From contig OU015651.1 of assembly GCA_907165275.2 (NCBI GenBank), positions 13,848,501-13,912,500 on the forward strand: 64,000 nucleotides of DNA. The letters run 5' to 3'. Source of the DNA: Zygaena filipendulae. Taxonomy: Eukaryota > Arthropoda > Insecta > Lepidoptera > Zygaenidae. The notes beneath the pieces were generated by a model, which saw only the letters and a program-made list of their open reading frames with translations, made no database searches and had not been told where the DNA came from. Of the stretch, positions 1-10,865 are shown one piece after another (the first letter of the stretch is position 1; each line of letters begins with the position of its first letter). The position numbers and the translations under genes were made by a program.

Positions 1-114
1 AGGGTTCCGTAGTGGGAAATAACTTTTACCGTTACAGTTTCAGTAAGTTTCAATTTTCTACCTCGTAGTTTAAAAGTTAGAGGGGAGATGGGGTGCACGT
101 TTTGCATCTTTTTT

Positions 115-245
115 ATTAATGTCATAGGGGGCAAACCGGCAGCTGGTACACCTGATGGTAAGTGATTACGGCCTATGGACATCTGCAACACCAGAAGGCA
201 TGCAGGTGCGTCGCCGACTTGGAATGGGGATGGGATGGGATGTAC
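115..245 (+). repeat. Lepidopteran interspersed repeat, CACCTGATGGTAAGTGATTA type
   Basis: The segment has the motifs ACACCTGATGGTAAGTGATT, GGACATCTGCAACACCAGAA and CAGGTGCG, a combination common in moth and butterfly genomes. A second copy lies at 39985-40095. It is non-coding and its class is not established. Its opening motif (GTCATAGGGGGCA) also occurs inside the short foldback elements of this window. Confidence 0.7.
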
Positions 246-734
246 GAAAAGTCATTATGATTTTTCAAGATTAACCCATCTTTTCATTCCCCCAGTTACA
301 TAAATAGAGTGGCATCCCTTTTCTCTTTATATTACTACACTATTGTACAATTCGTAGAATGAATCTTTCTTCTATCCAATCTACATTATGGTGCCAATTA
401 AAGTCTCTCGGAGACTGAACGCTGTTTTGGTCACATTACCTACTACACAACTAGAGTACAAGTTTCGTGTATTGTCTCAGAGAAAAGAGAAAAAATATTA
501 TAAACTTAACGACGCAGAATGTACTGGCAAACACAATGTTCTATCAAGAAACGTTTCGGGGGCCAACTAGAACGTAGTGAGCCCAACAAACTTTTTGGAT
601 CGTCTTGTTGTTGTGCCAACATTTGCTCTTAACCCAATTAGAAAGAAAAGAAATGCTCGATTGAAACAAACTTCCGCGAAGGAATGAGGAAACGCTGTAT
701 GCATAATCCTTACATATTAAAAAGTCCTCCGCCA
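246..734. other. No gene seen
   Basis: AT-rich sequence. Two overlapping ORFs of 60-74 codons on opposite strands (388-570, 544-768) have no recognisable domain, and the second runs into a repeat. Nothing else can be supported. Confidence 0.5.
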
Positions 735-842
735 CGTCTGTCGGTCTGTCTTTTCGCGATAAACTCAAAAACTACTGAACGAATTTTCATGTGGTTTTCA
801 CCAGTAGATGATTCCAAAGGAAGGTTTATAGACAGCTAGTTA
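735..842 (+). mobile_element. Helitron-like element, TCTG/ACTACTGAACG subtype, degenerate
   Basis: It has TGTCGGTCTGTC, AAAAACTACTGAACG, GGTTTTCACCAGTAGATGA and GGAAGGTTTATA, and ends GACAGCTAGT. It is the same subtype as 20510-20739 and 35412-35620 but lacks the CCGCGG hairpin before the CTAG end. Confidence 0.6.
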
Positions 843-870
843 TGATTAAAGCTATTCGTTTAACCACTAA

Positions 871-1111
871 CGGCCGCACTCAGAGTCGACTTTAATGATT
901 ACTTAGTTAAGTATACTTAGATTTTTAAAACAAAACTGCCGCAATCAAAGACGTTCAGTAAATTAATGTTAATTGGCATCTAATGAGATGTAACTTAATT
1001 AGTTAAATGCAAATAAACATTAATTTATTAAACTTGTCTGATTGCGGCAGCTTCGTTTTAAAAAGCTATACTTAACTAAGTAATCACTAAAGTCGACTCT
1101 GAGTGCGGCGG
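871..1111. mobile_element. Near-palindromic MITE, copy 1
   Basis: Two arms of roughly 100 bp are inverted copies of each other. The ends read CGGCCGCACTCAGAGTCGAC and, inverted on the right, CCGCCGCACTCAGAGTCGAC. The flanks are TAA on the left and TTA on the right. The sister at 2528-2764 has a clean TAA duplication, which fits a PIF/Harbinger-type 3-bp target (inference). There is no ORF; it is non-autonomous. Confidence 0.85.
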
Positions 1112-1114
1112 TTA

Positions 1115-1760
1115 CTGTAATATTCAATACCTATGCATAAATAACTAGAACAACAGAACGAAAAAAGAAACTCAATTATTACTATATTATTTCAAAAAAT
1201 CACCATCCTTAACCTTTAAAATTAAATTTTTGCACATTTCAATCAATTTCAACTATCTACAATTTTCGGTAAAAGTGCTTTTTTTTTTTAATAAACCAGA
1301 TTTTTGTTTCTCAATCAAATAATATTAACATTGTTTGGAAACAAATGGAAAAAAAAATCGCTTTCATTCAAAGCTCACTCATCATATTTTGTTTTGATGT
1401 TAGCATGAAAATACTGGTGATATTGAACCGTAAATTTTCATCCGGAACCGTGCCGGTGAAAACCGCATTAACCATTCACCCTTATACCTTCCATTGTACA
1501 GAATTAATTACGAAAACAAATACAACGAAGAGCTATAAATATAAGGTTTGTTACGATCACATTTTTTTTTTACAGCAACACTTCTTACTATCTATTGTTA
1601 AAACTCTTTCCTATACCTACTTAGGTATTTTTATACTAAGAAACTGTCGTTTTTCATATTATTTTGAAAGATTTTTATACATATTCTGTTCTCTGTCATT
1701 CCTTTGAAAGTATACCTAATAGTATTTCTATGAACCTTTTTTCGGTGGCTTTATTTTCTA
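1115..1760. other. No gene seen
   Basis: AT-rich. The 120-codon plus-strand ORF at 1345-1707 is rich in Phe, Leu, Tyr and Ile, as expected from chance translation of AT-rich DNA, and has no recognisable domain. Confidence 0.5.
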
Positions 1761-1761
1761 A

Positions 1762-2060
1762 CTAGCTGTGCCCCGCGGTTTCACCCGCGTTAGTTTTCAC
1801 GCATCCCGCAGGAGCTATTATTTCTAAGATAAATGTAGCCTGAATTACTCCTTAGAATATCGATCAGCTATCTGCCATTGTAACTCCCGTTAAAATCGGT
1901 CTAGCCGTTTCAGAGATAAGCAGGAACATACAGACGGACAGAGAAACAAAAATTTTGAAAATTGATTTACTTATTTAAGTACCGTATATAGGTACCTACT
2001 TTCGTATGCATTTAGTGAAAAGCTGGAATAACCAACAGACACTTTAATTTTATTTATATG
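1762..2060 (-). mobile_element. CTAGCTGTGCCCCGCGG element, long (RTE-tail-like) subtype
   Basis: It begins CTAGCTGTGCCCCGCGG and contains AAATCGGTCTAGCCGTTTCA and ACAGACGGACAGA. It continues into TTTATTTATATGTAGGTATA, which recurs in the copy at 23758-24060. An oppositely oriented tail (GTGAAACCGCAGGGAACAGC then TAGT) lies at 2346-2399. Either the two form one element with inverted ends or two insertions sit head to head. Confidence 0.65.
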
Positions 2061-2345
2061 TAGGTATAGATAAATAAGATCTATGCAATATATAAGAATA
2101 ATATTATGTGGGCGTCCAAGCTAAAACTACCAGTTCTTGGCATTTAGTTTCCGAGATATATGAATTAGTTATAATATAAAGTTGGGTGAAAAAATTACGT
2201 GCGCATTTTAATTGATTAAATAAATGCTCAGTTTTCTACAATTTCATATATCTTAGTCCACAAAAATATATAAAAATCTATGGAATAAGTCATTACCTAA
2301 AAGTACTGTATAGGAGAATATTATTTTGTCTGCGACGGAACGTAA

Positions 2346-2399
2346 CACGCTCAATGTCTGTAGATAAACGATAGTGAAACCGCAGGGAACAGCTAGTTA
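2346..2399 (+). mobile_element. Helitron-like 3' tail fragment
   Basis: Only the terminal module is present: GTGAAACCGCAGGGAACAGC followed by TAGT. It is inverted relative to the element starting at 1762. Confidence 0.6.
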
Positions 2400-2527
2400 A
2401 AAAAAAAATTTTGGCAGTAAGTTGTTTAGTCTAGACCCGTTTAAATTTTACCAGGCAAACAGATGCAGACAAGGTCACTGATTTTGTGTGGAATAATATT
2501 AAACAACAACTCTTATATGAATACTAA

Positions 2528-2764
2528 CGGCCGCACTCAGAGTCGACTTTAATGATTACTTAGTTAAGTATAGATTTTTAAAACAAAACTGCCGCAATCA
2601 GACAAGTTTAATAAATTAATGTTAATTGGCATTTAACTAATTAAATTATATCCCATTAAATGCCAATTAACATGAATTTACTGAACGTCTCTGATTGCGG
2701 CAATTTTGTTTTAAAAATCTATACTTAACTAAGTAATCATTAAAGTCGACTCTGAGTGCGGCGG
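2528..2764. mobile_element. Near-palindromic MITE, copy 2, with TAA duplication
   Basis: Same family as 871-1111. The ends are CGGCCGCACTC and GAGTGCGGCGG, flanked by TAA at 2525-2527 and 2765-2767. The arms carry ACTGCCGCAATCAGA and its complement around an AT-rich centre (TTAATTGGCATTTAA). Fully inverted arms plus a TAA duplication suggest a recently mobile, PIF/Harbinger-dependent element; no transposase is visible. Confidence 0.88.
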
Positions 2765-2898
2765 TAAGAGAATCACGTCCCACTCATACATTTACATATT
2801 GTAAAAACAAGGTAAAACAACCCCCAAAACAACGAATAGTTGAGCTTCAACAAGCTATGATTTCGGTTTAGTCATGCATTGTAATTTATATTTTCTAC

Positions 2899-3075
2899 CT
2901 GCTGTGCCCCGCATTTCGGGATAAAAAGCGCCCTATGTCCTTCCCTGTACCCCTGACAGCATGCATGCAAAATTTTACGATAATCGTTTGAGCCGTTAAG
3001 GCGTGAAAGCGTAACAAACAAACAAATCAACCAACAAACAAACTCACTTTCGCATTTAAAATATTAGTAAGGATG
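2899..3075 (-). mobile_element. Helitron-like element (TCC...CTAG family)
   Basis: Starts GCTGTGCCCCGCATTTCGGG (internally shortened). It keeps the core GATAAAAAGCGCCCTATGTC, GAGCCGTTAAGGCGTGAAAG and the far end TTAAAATATTAGTAAGGAT. An ACAA/ACAAAC microsatellite replaces the usual CAGA run. Confidence 0.85.
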
Positions 3076-3263
3076 ATCTGGTCTATGGTAACTGCTATTT
3101 TCCAAAAATCGTAATTTATTTGAAAGGAAAAATGAATTATTTATTCTACTATACAGTACCTATACCTGGGTGACCAAGAAAATCACAGATAACAGTAAAT
3201 TCCTGCGGAGCTATTTGGTGTATTTATAGTTAGAAGTAATTTGGCTCTTGGAATACGGGATAT

Positions 3264-3292
3264 AGAGCACTTTCATCCTGATATAAAGTGCT
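3264..3292. repeat. Short inverted repeat
   Basis: GAGCACTTT and AAAGTGCTC form a perfect 9-bp stem around an 11-base loop. Its role is unknown and it may be chance. Confidence 0.4.
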
Positions 3293-3351
3293 CCTGCGGG
3301 ATGTTTTCATGAATTATGTATTTTTAATTATATGTATGTGTATCTAAAACA

Positions 3352-3656
3352 ATCCTTACTTAATATTGTAAACGCAAAAGTGTTTGTATGTTTGTTTGTT
3401 ACGCTTTCACGCCTCAACGGCTCAACGGATAATCATGAAATTTTGCATACACGTTGCCAGGGATACGGAGAAGGACATAGGTTACTTTTTATCCCGGAAT
3501 TCCCGCAGAAATTCTGAAATTAACGCGGGTGAAACTGTATTAAATTTTGCATTCTACTTTCACGTTGTGAAGGGTGGGTAGACAAAAAATATAAATTAGC
3601 TACTTTTATCTCTGAATACCCGCGGGATCTCCGAAATAACGCAGGGAACAGCTGGT
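3352..3656 (+). mobile_element. Helitron-like element with partly repeated 3' module
   Basis: It runs from TTACTTAATATTGTAAACGC through GTTTGTTACGCTTTCACGCC and ATGAAATTTTGCATACACG to AACAGCTGGTA. The 3' module occurs twice (GGAATTCCCGCAGAAATTC, then ACCCGCGGGATCTCCGAAAT), pointing to a second insertion or an internal duplication. ORFs here are element shadows. Confidence 0.85.
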
Positions 3657-3661
3657 ATTTT

Positions 3662-3843
3662 ATAAGGGAAAGATTTGATTTTTTGTTTGTTAAGATTTAA
3701 CTAAAAAATACTGGACCTATTTCGAAAATTCTTTCACCATTTGAATGCTACATCATCCCTGAGACACATAAGCTATATTGTAACCCGGAATTCCCGCCGG
3801 AACTCCGAAATTGCCTTGAATGAAACCGCAGGAAACAGCTAAC
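3662..3843 (+). mobile_element. Helitron-like tail subtype, GATTTGATTTTTTGTTTG body
   Basis: A different 5' body (AAGATTTGATTTTTTGTTTG, AAATACTGGACCTATTTCGA) is joined to the common tail GGAATTCCCGCC...GAAACCGCAGGAAACAGC. A partial copy of the body follows at 35630-35690. Confidence 0.7.
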
Positions 3844-3844
3844 A

Positions 3845-4720
3845 GTTTATTTACTGGATAATTAACATAAAAAAGAGGTTATGACGTGTCTTTATGATAT
3901 TTATCATGATATTATTTGATAGTATTACTCAACTAAAAATCCCTCATTTATCTTACACCATATATACTCGAACTTCTGATGCGAAGATTTTGGCAATTAA
4001 TATAAAATTTCAATATTAAAAAGGATTTTGTTTCAGGGGTATCTCTTTCTGATTTGGTTAAAAGTTAAAACCTGACAAAAATTTTAAGTTTAGTTTTACT
4101 TTACGTAGCAAAATATGTGATTATTAGCCAAACAAATTTTCTTACGAATACCTAGCAAATAATAAAACAGTGTATAAAAAATTCATTATTCTAAACCAAC
4201 ATCCCTAGCTTTAAAAGCTGCGAAAATTTTAAGCAATAAAGTTGCCAACATCGTTTCATACTTTATGCCTGAGCTCAGCAATGTATGTATTAAGGGAGGA
4301 CCTGCTTCGTGATTAAATAAATACGAATAACGGCAAGATTTTGTGTGTAAACTACAATTCACCGCGACTTTATTTGTTTGTGTACCGATTAAAACATTCA
4401 TAAATGAAATAGACGGATTAAGAAATAGTTTAAAAAAAAAGGTTAGGGTAAAGCGAGATGTAAAGATAACAACAATTAAGGAATTATGTATTTATTTTCT
4501 TATCTAGGTGTATTTTTATGGCAGTATCCTTACTAATATTACATCGGACAGCAAAACAAATTTTTTTTGCCCATGGGTTTTCCTTAATACATTCTGATTA
4601 CCTATATAAGCACATATATAAAAAAATGTGATTACAAATCAAAAATATTTGCTTTGATCTTTGAGCGATTTGACCAATTGTCAAGTTTATATGTATTTTA
4701 TTTGATTTTATTTTTCCAAT
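3845..4720. other. No gene seen
   Basis: AT-rich unique-looking DNA. The 71-codon minus ORF at 4186-4401 is unrecognised and probably chance. Confidence 0.5.
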
Positions 4721-4724
4721 TTTT

Positions 4725-5125
4725 TTTGTCTTTTACGCCTCAACGGCTCAACGGATCATTATGAAATTTTGCATACACGTTGCCAGGGATACAGAAAAGG
4801 ACATAGGGTACTATTTATCCCGGAATTTTTGAAAATTAATTAAGAAAACGCCTCAGTCACAGTACTTTATTCTGTACTAGCTGTTTTCCGCGGTTTCATC
4901 CGCGTTAATTTCGGAGATCCCGCGGGAGTTGTGGCATAAAAGTACCCTATATCCTTTTCTCTACTCCTGACAACGTTTAGTATTCAAAATTTAATGCAGT
5001 TTCACTCGCGTTAAATTTCGGAGTTCCTGCGGGAATTCCAGGATAATGAGTAAGTGCCTACCCTATGTCTTTTTCTGTACCCCTGACAATGTGTATGCAA
5101 AATTTCGTAACGACGGTTGAAGTAT
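4725..5125. mobile_element. Three Helitron-like fragments
   Basis: A plus-strand fragment (4725-4835: ACGCCTCAACGGCTCAACGG to ATTTATCCCGGAAT) is followed by a minus-strand copy from CTAGCTGTTTTCCGCGG (4877). Within that copy the 3' module occurs twice in direct orientation (TTTCATCCGCGTTAATTTCG and TTTCACTCGCGTTAAATTTC). This is a nested or tandem cluster. Confidence 0.8.
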
Positions 5126-5447
5126 AAGCTACAGGATGCTCGCAATAAACTTTAACCATCGAAGGCGCTGTACTCGAGTCTGTGTAAATGGGCTGGTATC
5201 TAGAGTAATATCCGCAAGGTATAAATAATGTTGGGAGAAGCGTTCAGGATAAAATGCGAGACTGGGGCGTAGTGGGGACTTAGCTAAGCGACGATGATGC
5301 ATCGCTAGTCGTTCAGGAAAGTTGGACAACGATAGTTTGTGATATAAAAAGAAAATAATAATAAAACTGTTAACTAGATAATACCATCTAAAGACGGCAT
5401 TTCTAAATGAGGAATGTTTTTTTATGAAGAAAATACATATATTATAT

Positions 5448-5684
5448 CTATCTATACATATAAAATGCTTTGTCCTGAATGACTGATCAACGCACAGCCT
5501 AAACCGCTGATCGTAGAGACCTGAAACTTGGAGAGTGTGTTCTTTGCATGACGTAGGCATCCGATAAGAAAGGATTTTAGAAAATTCAACCCCTAAGCCG
5601 ATGAAAAGGGGTTGCAATGTTTGTATGAAACAATTCCGCGGGAACTTCGAAATTATCGCAGGTGAAACCGCACGGGACAACTAG
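5448..5684 (+). mobile_element. AATGCTTTGTCCTGAATGAC repeat with Helitron-like tail, copy 1
   Basis: The body has AATGCTTTGTCCTGAATGAC, CGCACAGCCTAAACCGCTGA and GAGACCTGAAACTTGGAG. It ends with the shared tail TTATCGCAGGTGAAACCGCA and CTAG. A close sister is at 34313-34546. The 183-codon minus ORF over 5129-5680 is antisense to this repeat and is not a gene. Confidence 0.8.
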
Positions 5685-5929
5685 TATAATATGTATATAA
5701 CTTTAAAATGACGTTTGAATAGAAAACTTTAGTAATGAATTAAGAGTGATACATAATATTATGGCATTCCTACAAAAATATCTTAGGGAAATAATTTAGC
5801 AGGTATACAGGATGTATGGTTAAACGAGGTTCTTATTGAAGGAGGCTTCAGTGGATATTTCAGTTTTAATCAGAAAAATATCGATTTTGTGATCAATGAA
5901 TCATGTTTATTATTTATCCTAGTGACCTA

Positions 5930-6072
5930 TAACACGGGCTCTCTCCGAACCTAGTTTAGGCGCCAGGCTCACAATTAAGATTATATAATCGTTGTTTTAA
6001 GCCTCAATATGTATATACTTATTTCTGTTTTTCGTCATTGCAATAAATTATTATTATTATTATTATTATAAT
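5930..6072 (+). mobile_element. Probable non-LTR retroelement 3' end with ATT tail
   Basis: The segment ends CATTGCAATAAATTATTATT and an ATT run to about 6072, the usual form of a lepidopteran LINE or SINE 3' terminus on the plus strand. The 5' limit is uncertain. Confidence 0.45.
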
Positions 6073-6151
6073 ACGCCATTTTATTTTTGCACTAGACTAG
6101 AACAGTGTTCTGAAATAGTATATAAATCATACTATTATATAACTGGAAGCA

Positions 6152-6481
6152 ATGGGCATGTTGACTAATTTTTATTTTTTTGTCCGTCTTGTAGATTATT
6201 AAAAAATATTGGACACGTATTTTTTCTTTTTTTACATAATCAAAAAATAACGGCGATATAATGAGTTGAAATTCCGCGTGACGTCACTATTCTGACAGTT
6301 TGTATGGCGGTTTTAGCGGTTAGTGACTTCACGATCCCCTCACCCTAAACTTTAATGCGCTTTATCTCTGTATATTTTAATTTATTTAAAAAAAGCAAAA
6401 AATACGTGTCTATTGTTTTTTTATTTTCTAACTGACGGACTAATTAGAATTTTGATTTTCAAAAGTAGTCCACATCCGTAT
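6152..6481 (+). mobile_element. CRE-MITE copy 1
   Basis: About 330 bp with imperfect inverted ends (ATGGGCATGTTGACTA on the left, inverted GGATGTGGACTAC on the right) and inner AGTCCGTC blocks in both arms. The centre carries GTGACGTCACT and a mutated partner GTGACTTCAC. Other copies: 11451, 22857, 32433, 37128, 38368, 52333, 59085. No ORF. Confidence 0.85.
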
Positions 6482-7807
6482 TATAGGTATTTACTGTCAC
6501 CAAAACAGTAAAAAACTTTCTCTAAATAAAGTAGATATTGAATACAAAACGTGGTTTGATAAAAGATTCGTTTTAGGTTTTTACGTCGTAAATATATTAT
6601 CATAATAATATCTTGAAAACGGCTACAAACGAAATCTCAAGATTATCATTTACCATAATTGAGAAGCTTAATATACTTTCGTAGTAAAAGCTCTATAATA
6701 TTCAGAACTTGAAAGCTTTGAATAATCACATTTTGCATTAAAAAAAATGATTTTGCATATGTAGAGCAGATTATCGTCAAAGGCGAATGTTTCAAGCTAA
6801 ATTGATCCCATATTTCATGTAAGACGCCAAAAGGGCCCTTGCTTTCGATGCAATTATCCATATATCTTCTGGAAAATGCGACGCGATGTTTTCATGGTCA
6901 CAGAAGCGCAAAAGAGTTATTTGTCTTTTGACGTGTTTAAATTGATGGTTATGTGTGTGAAGACATTATAAGAGAATAGACGAACAATAAAAACTTTTAC
7001 TATGCAATTCAGGTCAGCCAATTTTTGCGGGGCAATGATCAAAATAAAAACCAATCACATCGTTGCGACGCAATCAAATACCAGTCACCACAAAGTACAT
7101 TTGAAATAGCCAATCACATCGCTTTCCGTCAAGTCGTATCTTAGACAATAGTCTCTGCTAGCCAACGGCATTTCGTTTGCATGAGATCATTTGACCGCTG
7201 CGTGGTTCAAGGGGAAAGCTTAGCGGCCGAGCGTATGGTCAATCTTTTCTATTTCAATATCTTTGAACGTAGGTATAAGATAGCGTATTGCGCTGAATGA
7301 TAATGTATAAGCAATAATAGCTATTGTTACTAATTTTGTTTTTCAAACCAAAATACTTTTCAAAATATCCTCTTTAACAAAAAGAGAACAAAGGAAAATA
7401 ACTCAAGATCAGTGAAGTGAACGAATAATTTTGCATTTAAACACGCAAAAACCTCAAGGTCTCTCACAAAATGAGATAAATGGGACGAGAAATTTAAATC
7501 AAGCTTTGAATAGAGCTTTTTTGTATGAAACAGTCGGAGCATGACATAAATGGTGGGACCCTTTCTAGGATAGTTGATTTCTTCAGTAGCTTAATTTTCT
7601 GTTTCATTTCATCTGACCTAAAAGTTGGATCTTTTTACCTTTTTTTTCCACCAAATCCTAGAAATGTTCGCTTCCTGTCCACATACGTTGTCTTGTATGT
7701 ATTACACAAACTGAATAGTTTACATGCTGAAATATAATATGTACGGTCTTTTTCTCTTTGGATTTAGTTCTTTAGTTGCACAACTACAAAGGATTTAATG
7801 AATACTT
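6482..7807. other. No gene seen; CCAAT motifs
   Basis: Mostly AT-rich. Around 7016-7145 three CCAAT motifs occur, two in the longer word CCAATCACATCG (near 7050 and 7110). Small ORFs at 6646-6861, 7360-7542 and 7525-7737 are unrecognised and look like chance. Confidence 0.45.
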
Positions 7808-8020
7808 GGCCCTTATTCACTATGACCAACAACAACACAGTCCCAAATTCTTTATTATTTTCTTCTTCTCTATTCTTTCACAATCCCGTATTCTTTATGA
7901 TAAAAGAAACGTTGTAAATGTATTTTTTTAAAGTGAAACTTCTTTTAACACGACGGAAAAGCAATTTAAGTGGCGCCTTGTCTTAACGCGACGCGTTATG
8001 GTCATAGTGAATAGGGTTCC
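7808..8020. mobile_element. TIR element, TATTCACTATGACCA ends
   Basis: Left end GGCCCTTATTCACTATGACC; right end, inverted, GGAACCCTATTCACTATGAC. About 213 bp with roughly 20-bp TIRs and no ORF. No target duplication is visible and the superfamily is not assigned. Confidence 0.75.
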
Positions 8021-8387
8021 TGTTCTCATTTATATTATATATATTATGTTTCTTAATCGCAAATAAATACGCAGAAATAAATAAAATCAAACCCACATAT
8101 TTATATTTATCCCACTTCACTAGAATTTTATCCCGACCATCAATAACGTGCAATTTATCAAGCCTAGCGACAACCCTAATGATAACGCATTTTTATTGCG
8201 CTGACCTCATTTTTAAGCCGACTAAGCACTTTAGGTCCAGTGGAAATTCTCGAAAACCCCCGTCACGCTTTTTGCATCGCCGTTGTTGGGTAAGTGATCA
8301 GAACTGGGGTTCTACTCTCTAGAATTTGATTAATTAAATTTAAAAAGTATCTATTTGGTAATAAAAATATTATATCACAGTTAGTGC

Positions 8388-8587
8388 TATTCCCACTTAT
8401 TTGTTACTCGCGGTAATTTCAGAGCTCCCATAGGAATTCCAGAATAAAAAGTAACCTATGTCACTCAAGACTACCGCAGCTTCCTATAAGTAAAAGAATT
8501 TTCAAAATCGGTTCAGTAGATTACAACGTCACAAACTCACAATTCAAAAACCGACAATCTTTACCGCTTTATAATATTAGTATAGAT
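8388..8587 (-). mobile_element. Helitron-like element, degenerate
   Basis: Recognisable by TACTCGCGGTAATTTCAGAG, AGAATAAAAAGTAACCTATG, AAAATCGGTTCAGTAG and the far end TATAATATTAGTATAGAT. The outer CTAG end is eroded. Confidence 0.65.
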
Positions 8588-9119
8588 TCTATTACGATAA
8601 TTATCTTACGGTTCCGAACAATGATTTTGATGCGTTTTATTTATGCTACTTGTTACTTAAGGAAAACCAATTTCGAATTTTCATTAATACCTATCATAAA
8701 AACATTTTTTCTTACAATACAAAAGCTAATGGATACCATTATTTTAATAAACTTCAAGGAAAACAAAGTTTAGAAACACAATATCTTCATATCCTATTAT
8801 CTTTGTATCCTATCATCTCTTAAAGAGAATTCTTGATGCTTTTAAACACAACAAAGTTATAATTAAACAATGCTACGTGCGACGTGAAAGCAGGGAGTAC
8901 CTAGTCTTTGTTAAATTCCTAATGGACAGTCGTGTAGATAATGCTGGAGACTCCCTGTTATACGATACCTTATACATGACACGAATGTACCTGCAGAATT
9001 TGAAGTGATAATTTGAATAGATTGGTAGGTACGGAATATTTTTACAGAATTTTAACCAAAATTTTAACATCGCAAATAAATTACACAAATTTTGCTATTT
9101 ACAATTGTGAGTTTGTTTG

Positions 9120-9408
9120 ATTGTTTGTCACACTAATGAAATATGGAACACATATTGTCAGGAGTATAGAAAAGAGCATAATTAAACCTAATCGTCATTA
9201 TCATCGAGAAAAAAAGGTTTTCCCGAGTGATAAAGTAGACAAAATCTACATTAACAACGGCGTGCAAAGCCGCGGGTAAATGCTTATGCTAACTTATATT
9301 ATAAATGCGAATATGAGTTTACAGAAACAGCCTTAGGCTATTTTATATCACAGTCCACGGGAACTCAAAAATAAATGCGGCTAAAACCGCGGGAAACAGC
9401 TAGTATAA
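9120..9408 (+). mobile_element. Degenerate Helitron-like copies
   Basis: A weak fragment at 9120-9190 (ATTGTTTGTCACAC, ATGAAATATGGAACACATA) is followed by a better copy from TTATATTATAAATGCGAATA (9291) to AAACCGCGGGAAACAGCTAG. Confidence 0.6.
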
Positions 9409-9458
9409 AGAGGAAATAAGTCTCTGGAATCACTAAACTATTTCACAGATTTAAAAAA

Positions 9459-9651
9459 AATATATTATAAATGCGAAAATAACTGTCTGTCTGTCTGTTA
9501 CGCTTTCACACCTTAATGTCTCAACCGGTCATCATGAAATATACACACGCTCTCCGAGATACAGGGGAGAACATAGGGTACTTTGTATTCCGGAATTCCT
9601 GCGGGATTTCCAAAATTTCCGCGGGTAAAACCGCGGGGAACAGCTAGTATA
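9459..9651 (+). mobile_element. Helitron-like element
   Basis: TATATTATAAATGCGAAAAT, then a CTGT run, GTTACGCTTTCACACCTTAA, GGGTACTTTGTATTCCGGAA, and the end AAACCGCGGGGAACAGCTAG followed by T. Confidence 0.85.
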
Positions 9652-10029
9652 ATACTTTACTTATATGAACCGACGGTATCCTTAAGTTACATGAATACTT
9701 TTCATCTCCAAAAAGGACTATAATGTTATAGGTACTTGCCTTTTGTTATAATTTTATTGTATTTGTACATTCAAGGGATGGCTACGGACGTAAAAGGTTT
9801 GTGAGACACAAAAACCGAATACAAAATGACAAAGAAACATCGCAGGAGTTCGAACAGGAAACATTTATCTACCACATAATTCTTATACACACGAAGATTC
9901 GCTGTTCAATGGCCCATTAATTTCATTTTGTACGCGATACGTTTGTACCTAATCTTTAACGCGAAATTTTCGCTTCGGTAAATTTTTCATTTCTGAATAT
10001 TCTTGCAAGACAACACGAATAGGAAGTGA

Positions 10030-10160
10030 GCTAGCTGTCTCCTGCGGTTTCATTCAAATGAATTTCAGGAATACCCCCGAAACTCTTTGTATAGTCTAAT
10101 AGAATAAAAAAAACAACATCCAACTGCTGCGAAGATTAGCCCGGACGGACAGGCAGGCAT
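10030..10160 (-). mobile_element. Helitron-like tail, degenerate
   Basis: Begins CTAGCTGTCTCCTGCGGTTT and fades within about 130 bp; only AGCCCGGACGGACAGGCAG is recognisable beyond. Confidence 0.5.
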
Positions 10161-10251
10161 TATTTGGAAAATGGTTTTTTCATATTTAAATAACATAGTT
10201 ATGAAAAAGGCCTCTGCGAGCTCCGTAGAAGATAGTAGAAGTAGACTCGTA

Positions 10252-10865
10252 GATATCTCATTATAATGCTACTGCTCCACCTGCGTTAATGTTAACGTTG
10301 ATGTTAATGTCCAACTACGCGTTAATTAAGGCCTTAAAATACGTGTTGGCTACATTTAGTTGATTTATCCATAACTGTAAGTCGTAAAGACGGATCCCCA
10401 GATTCAGCCTTGACTTATTGCGGGATCCAAAATTCACTCGATGTAAAGAAAACTAATGGTAATAAATTTATTCTTATTCTTATTTAGTTTGTAACGTGCC
10501 GTTAAGCGTCAATTTCTAGTGAAATAACGAGTTAACACAAAATTGAGGTCGAAGCTATTTTTTTTGCAATGGAGGTAGAAGCAGCTGTAATTTTTGCAAC
10601 AATGAGTGTTTTAAATTAATAAATGCATTTATGCAATTTAAAAAAAGAAAAAACCAACTACGCTTAGTGTGCTAAATAACGCGCTAAAACCCTTTGATGT
10701 GTCCAAAAAACCGACGCCTGAGCTATCGCTTAACGTTTAACGTCATTAATAATGCCGTTAGTAAGTTAACCCGTTAAAATGTTGGCCACATCTACGTAAT
10801 GCCTTAATTAGCGCACTAATTTACGCGTTAACACGCAGGTGTAGCAGTAGCATTACAGAGAGATA
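10252..10865. mobile_element. TIR element, AATGCTACTGCTCCACCTGC ends
   Basis: Left AATGCTACTGCTCCACCTGC and right (inverted) AATGCTACTGCTACACCTGC start an inverted repeat of about 45 bp. The interior is rich in GTTAAC/GTTAATG words and CAACTACGC. About 610 bp, no ORF, superfamily unknown. Confidence 0.75.

Noticed and set aside
1345..1707. 120-codon plus-strand ORF
   Set aside because: Composition is Phe/Leu/Tyr/Ser-rich as expected for AT-rich DNA; no motif, no sister, no splice context.
1762..2399. Single 640-bp foldback transposon with CTAGCTG ends
   Set aside because: The ends are inverted, but the left 300 bp matches the element at 23758 alone, so two independent insertions are more likely.
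5129..5680. 183-codon minus-strand ORF
   Set aside because: It runs antisense through a recognised repeat (5448-5684, sister at 34313) and through Helitron-like tail sequence; no domain is recognisable.
7016..7145. CCAAT-box promoter
   Set aside because: Three CCAAT words are suggestive, but no initiator, ORF or other promoter element accompanies them.
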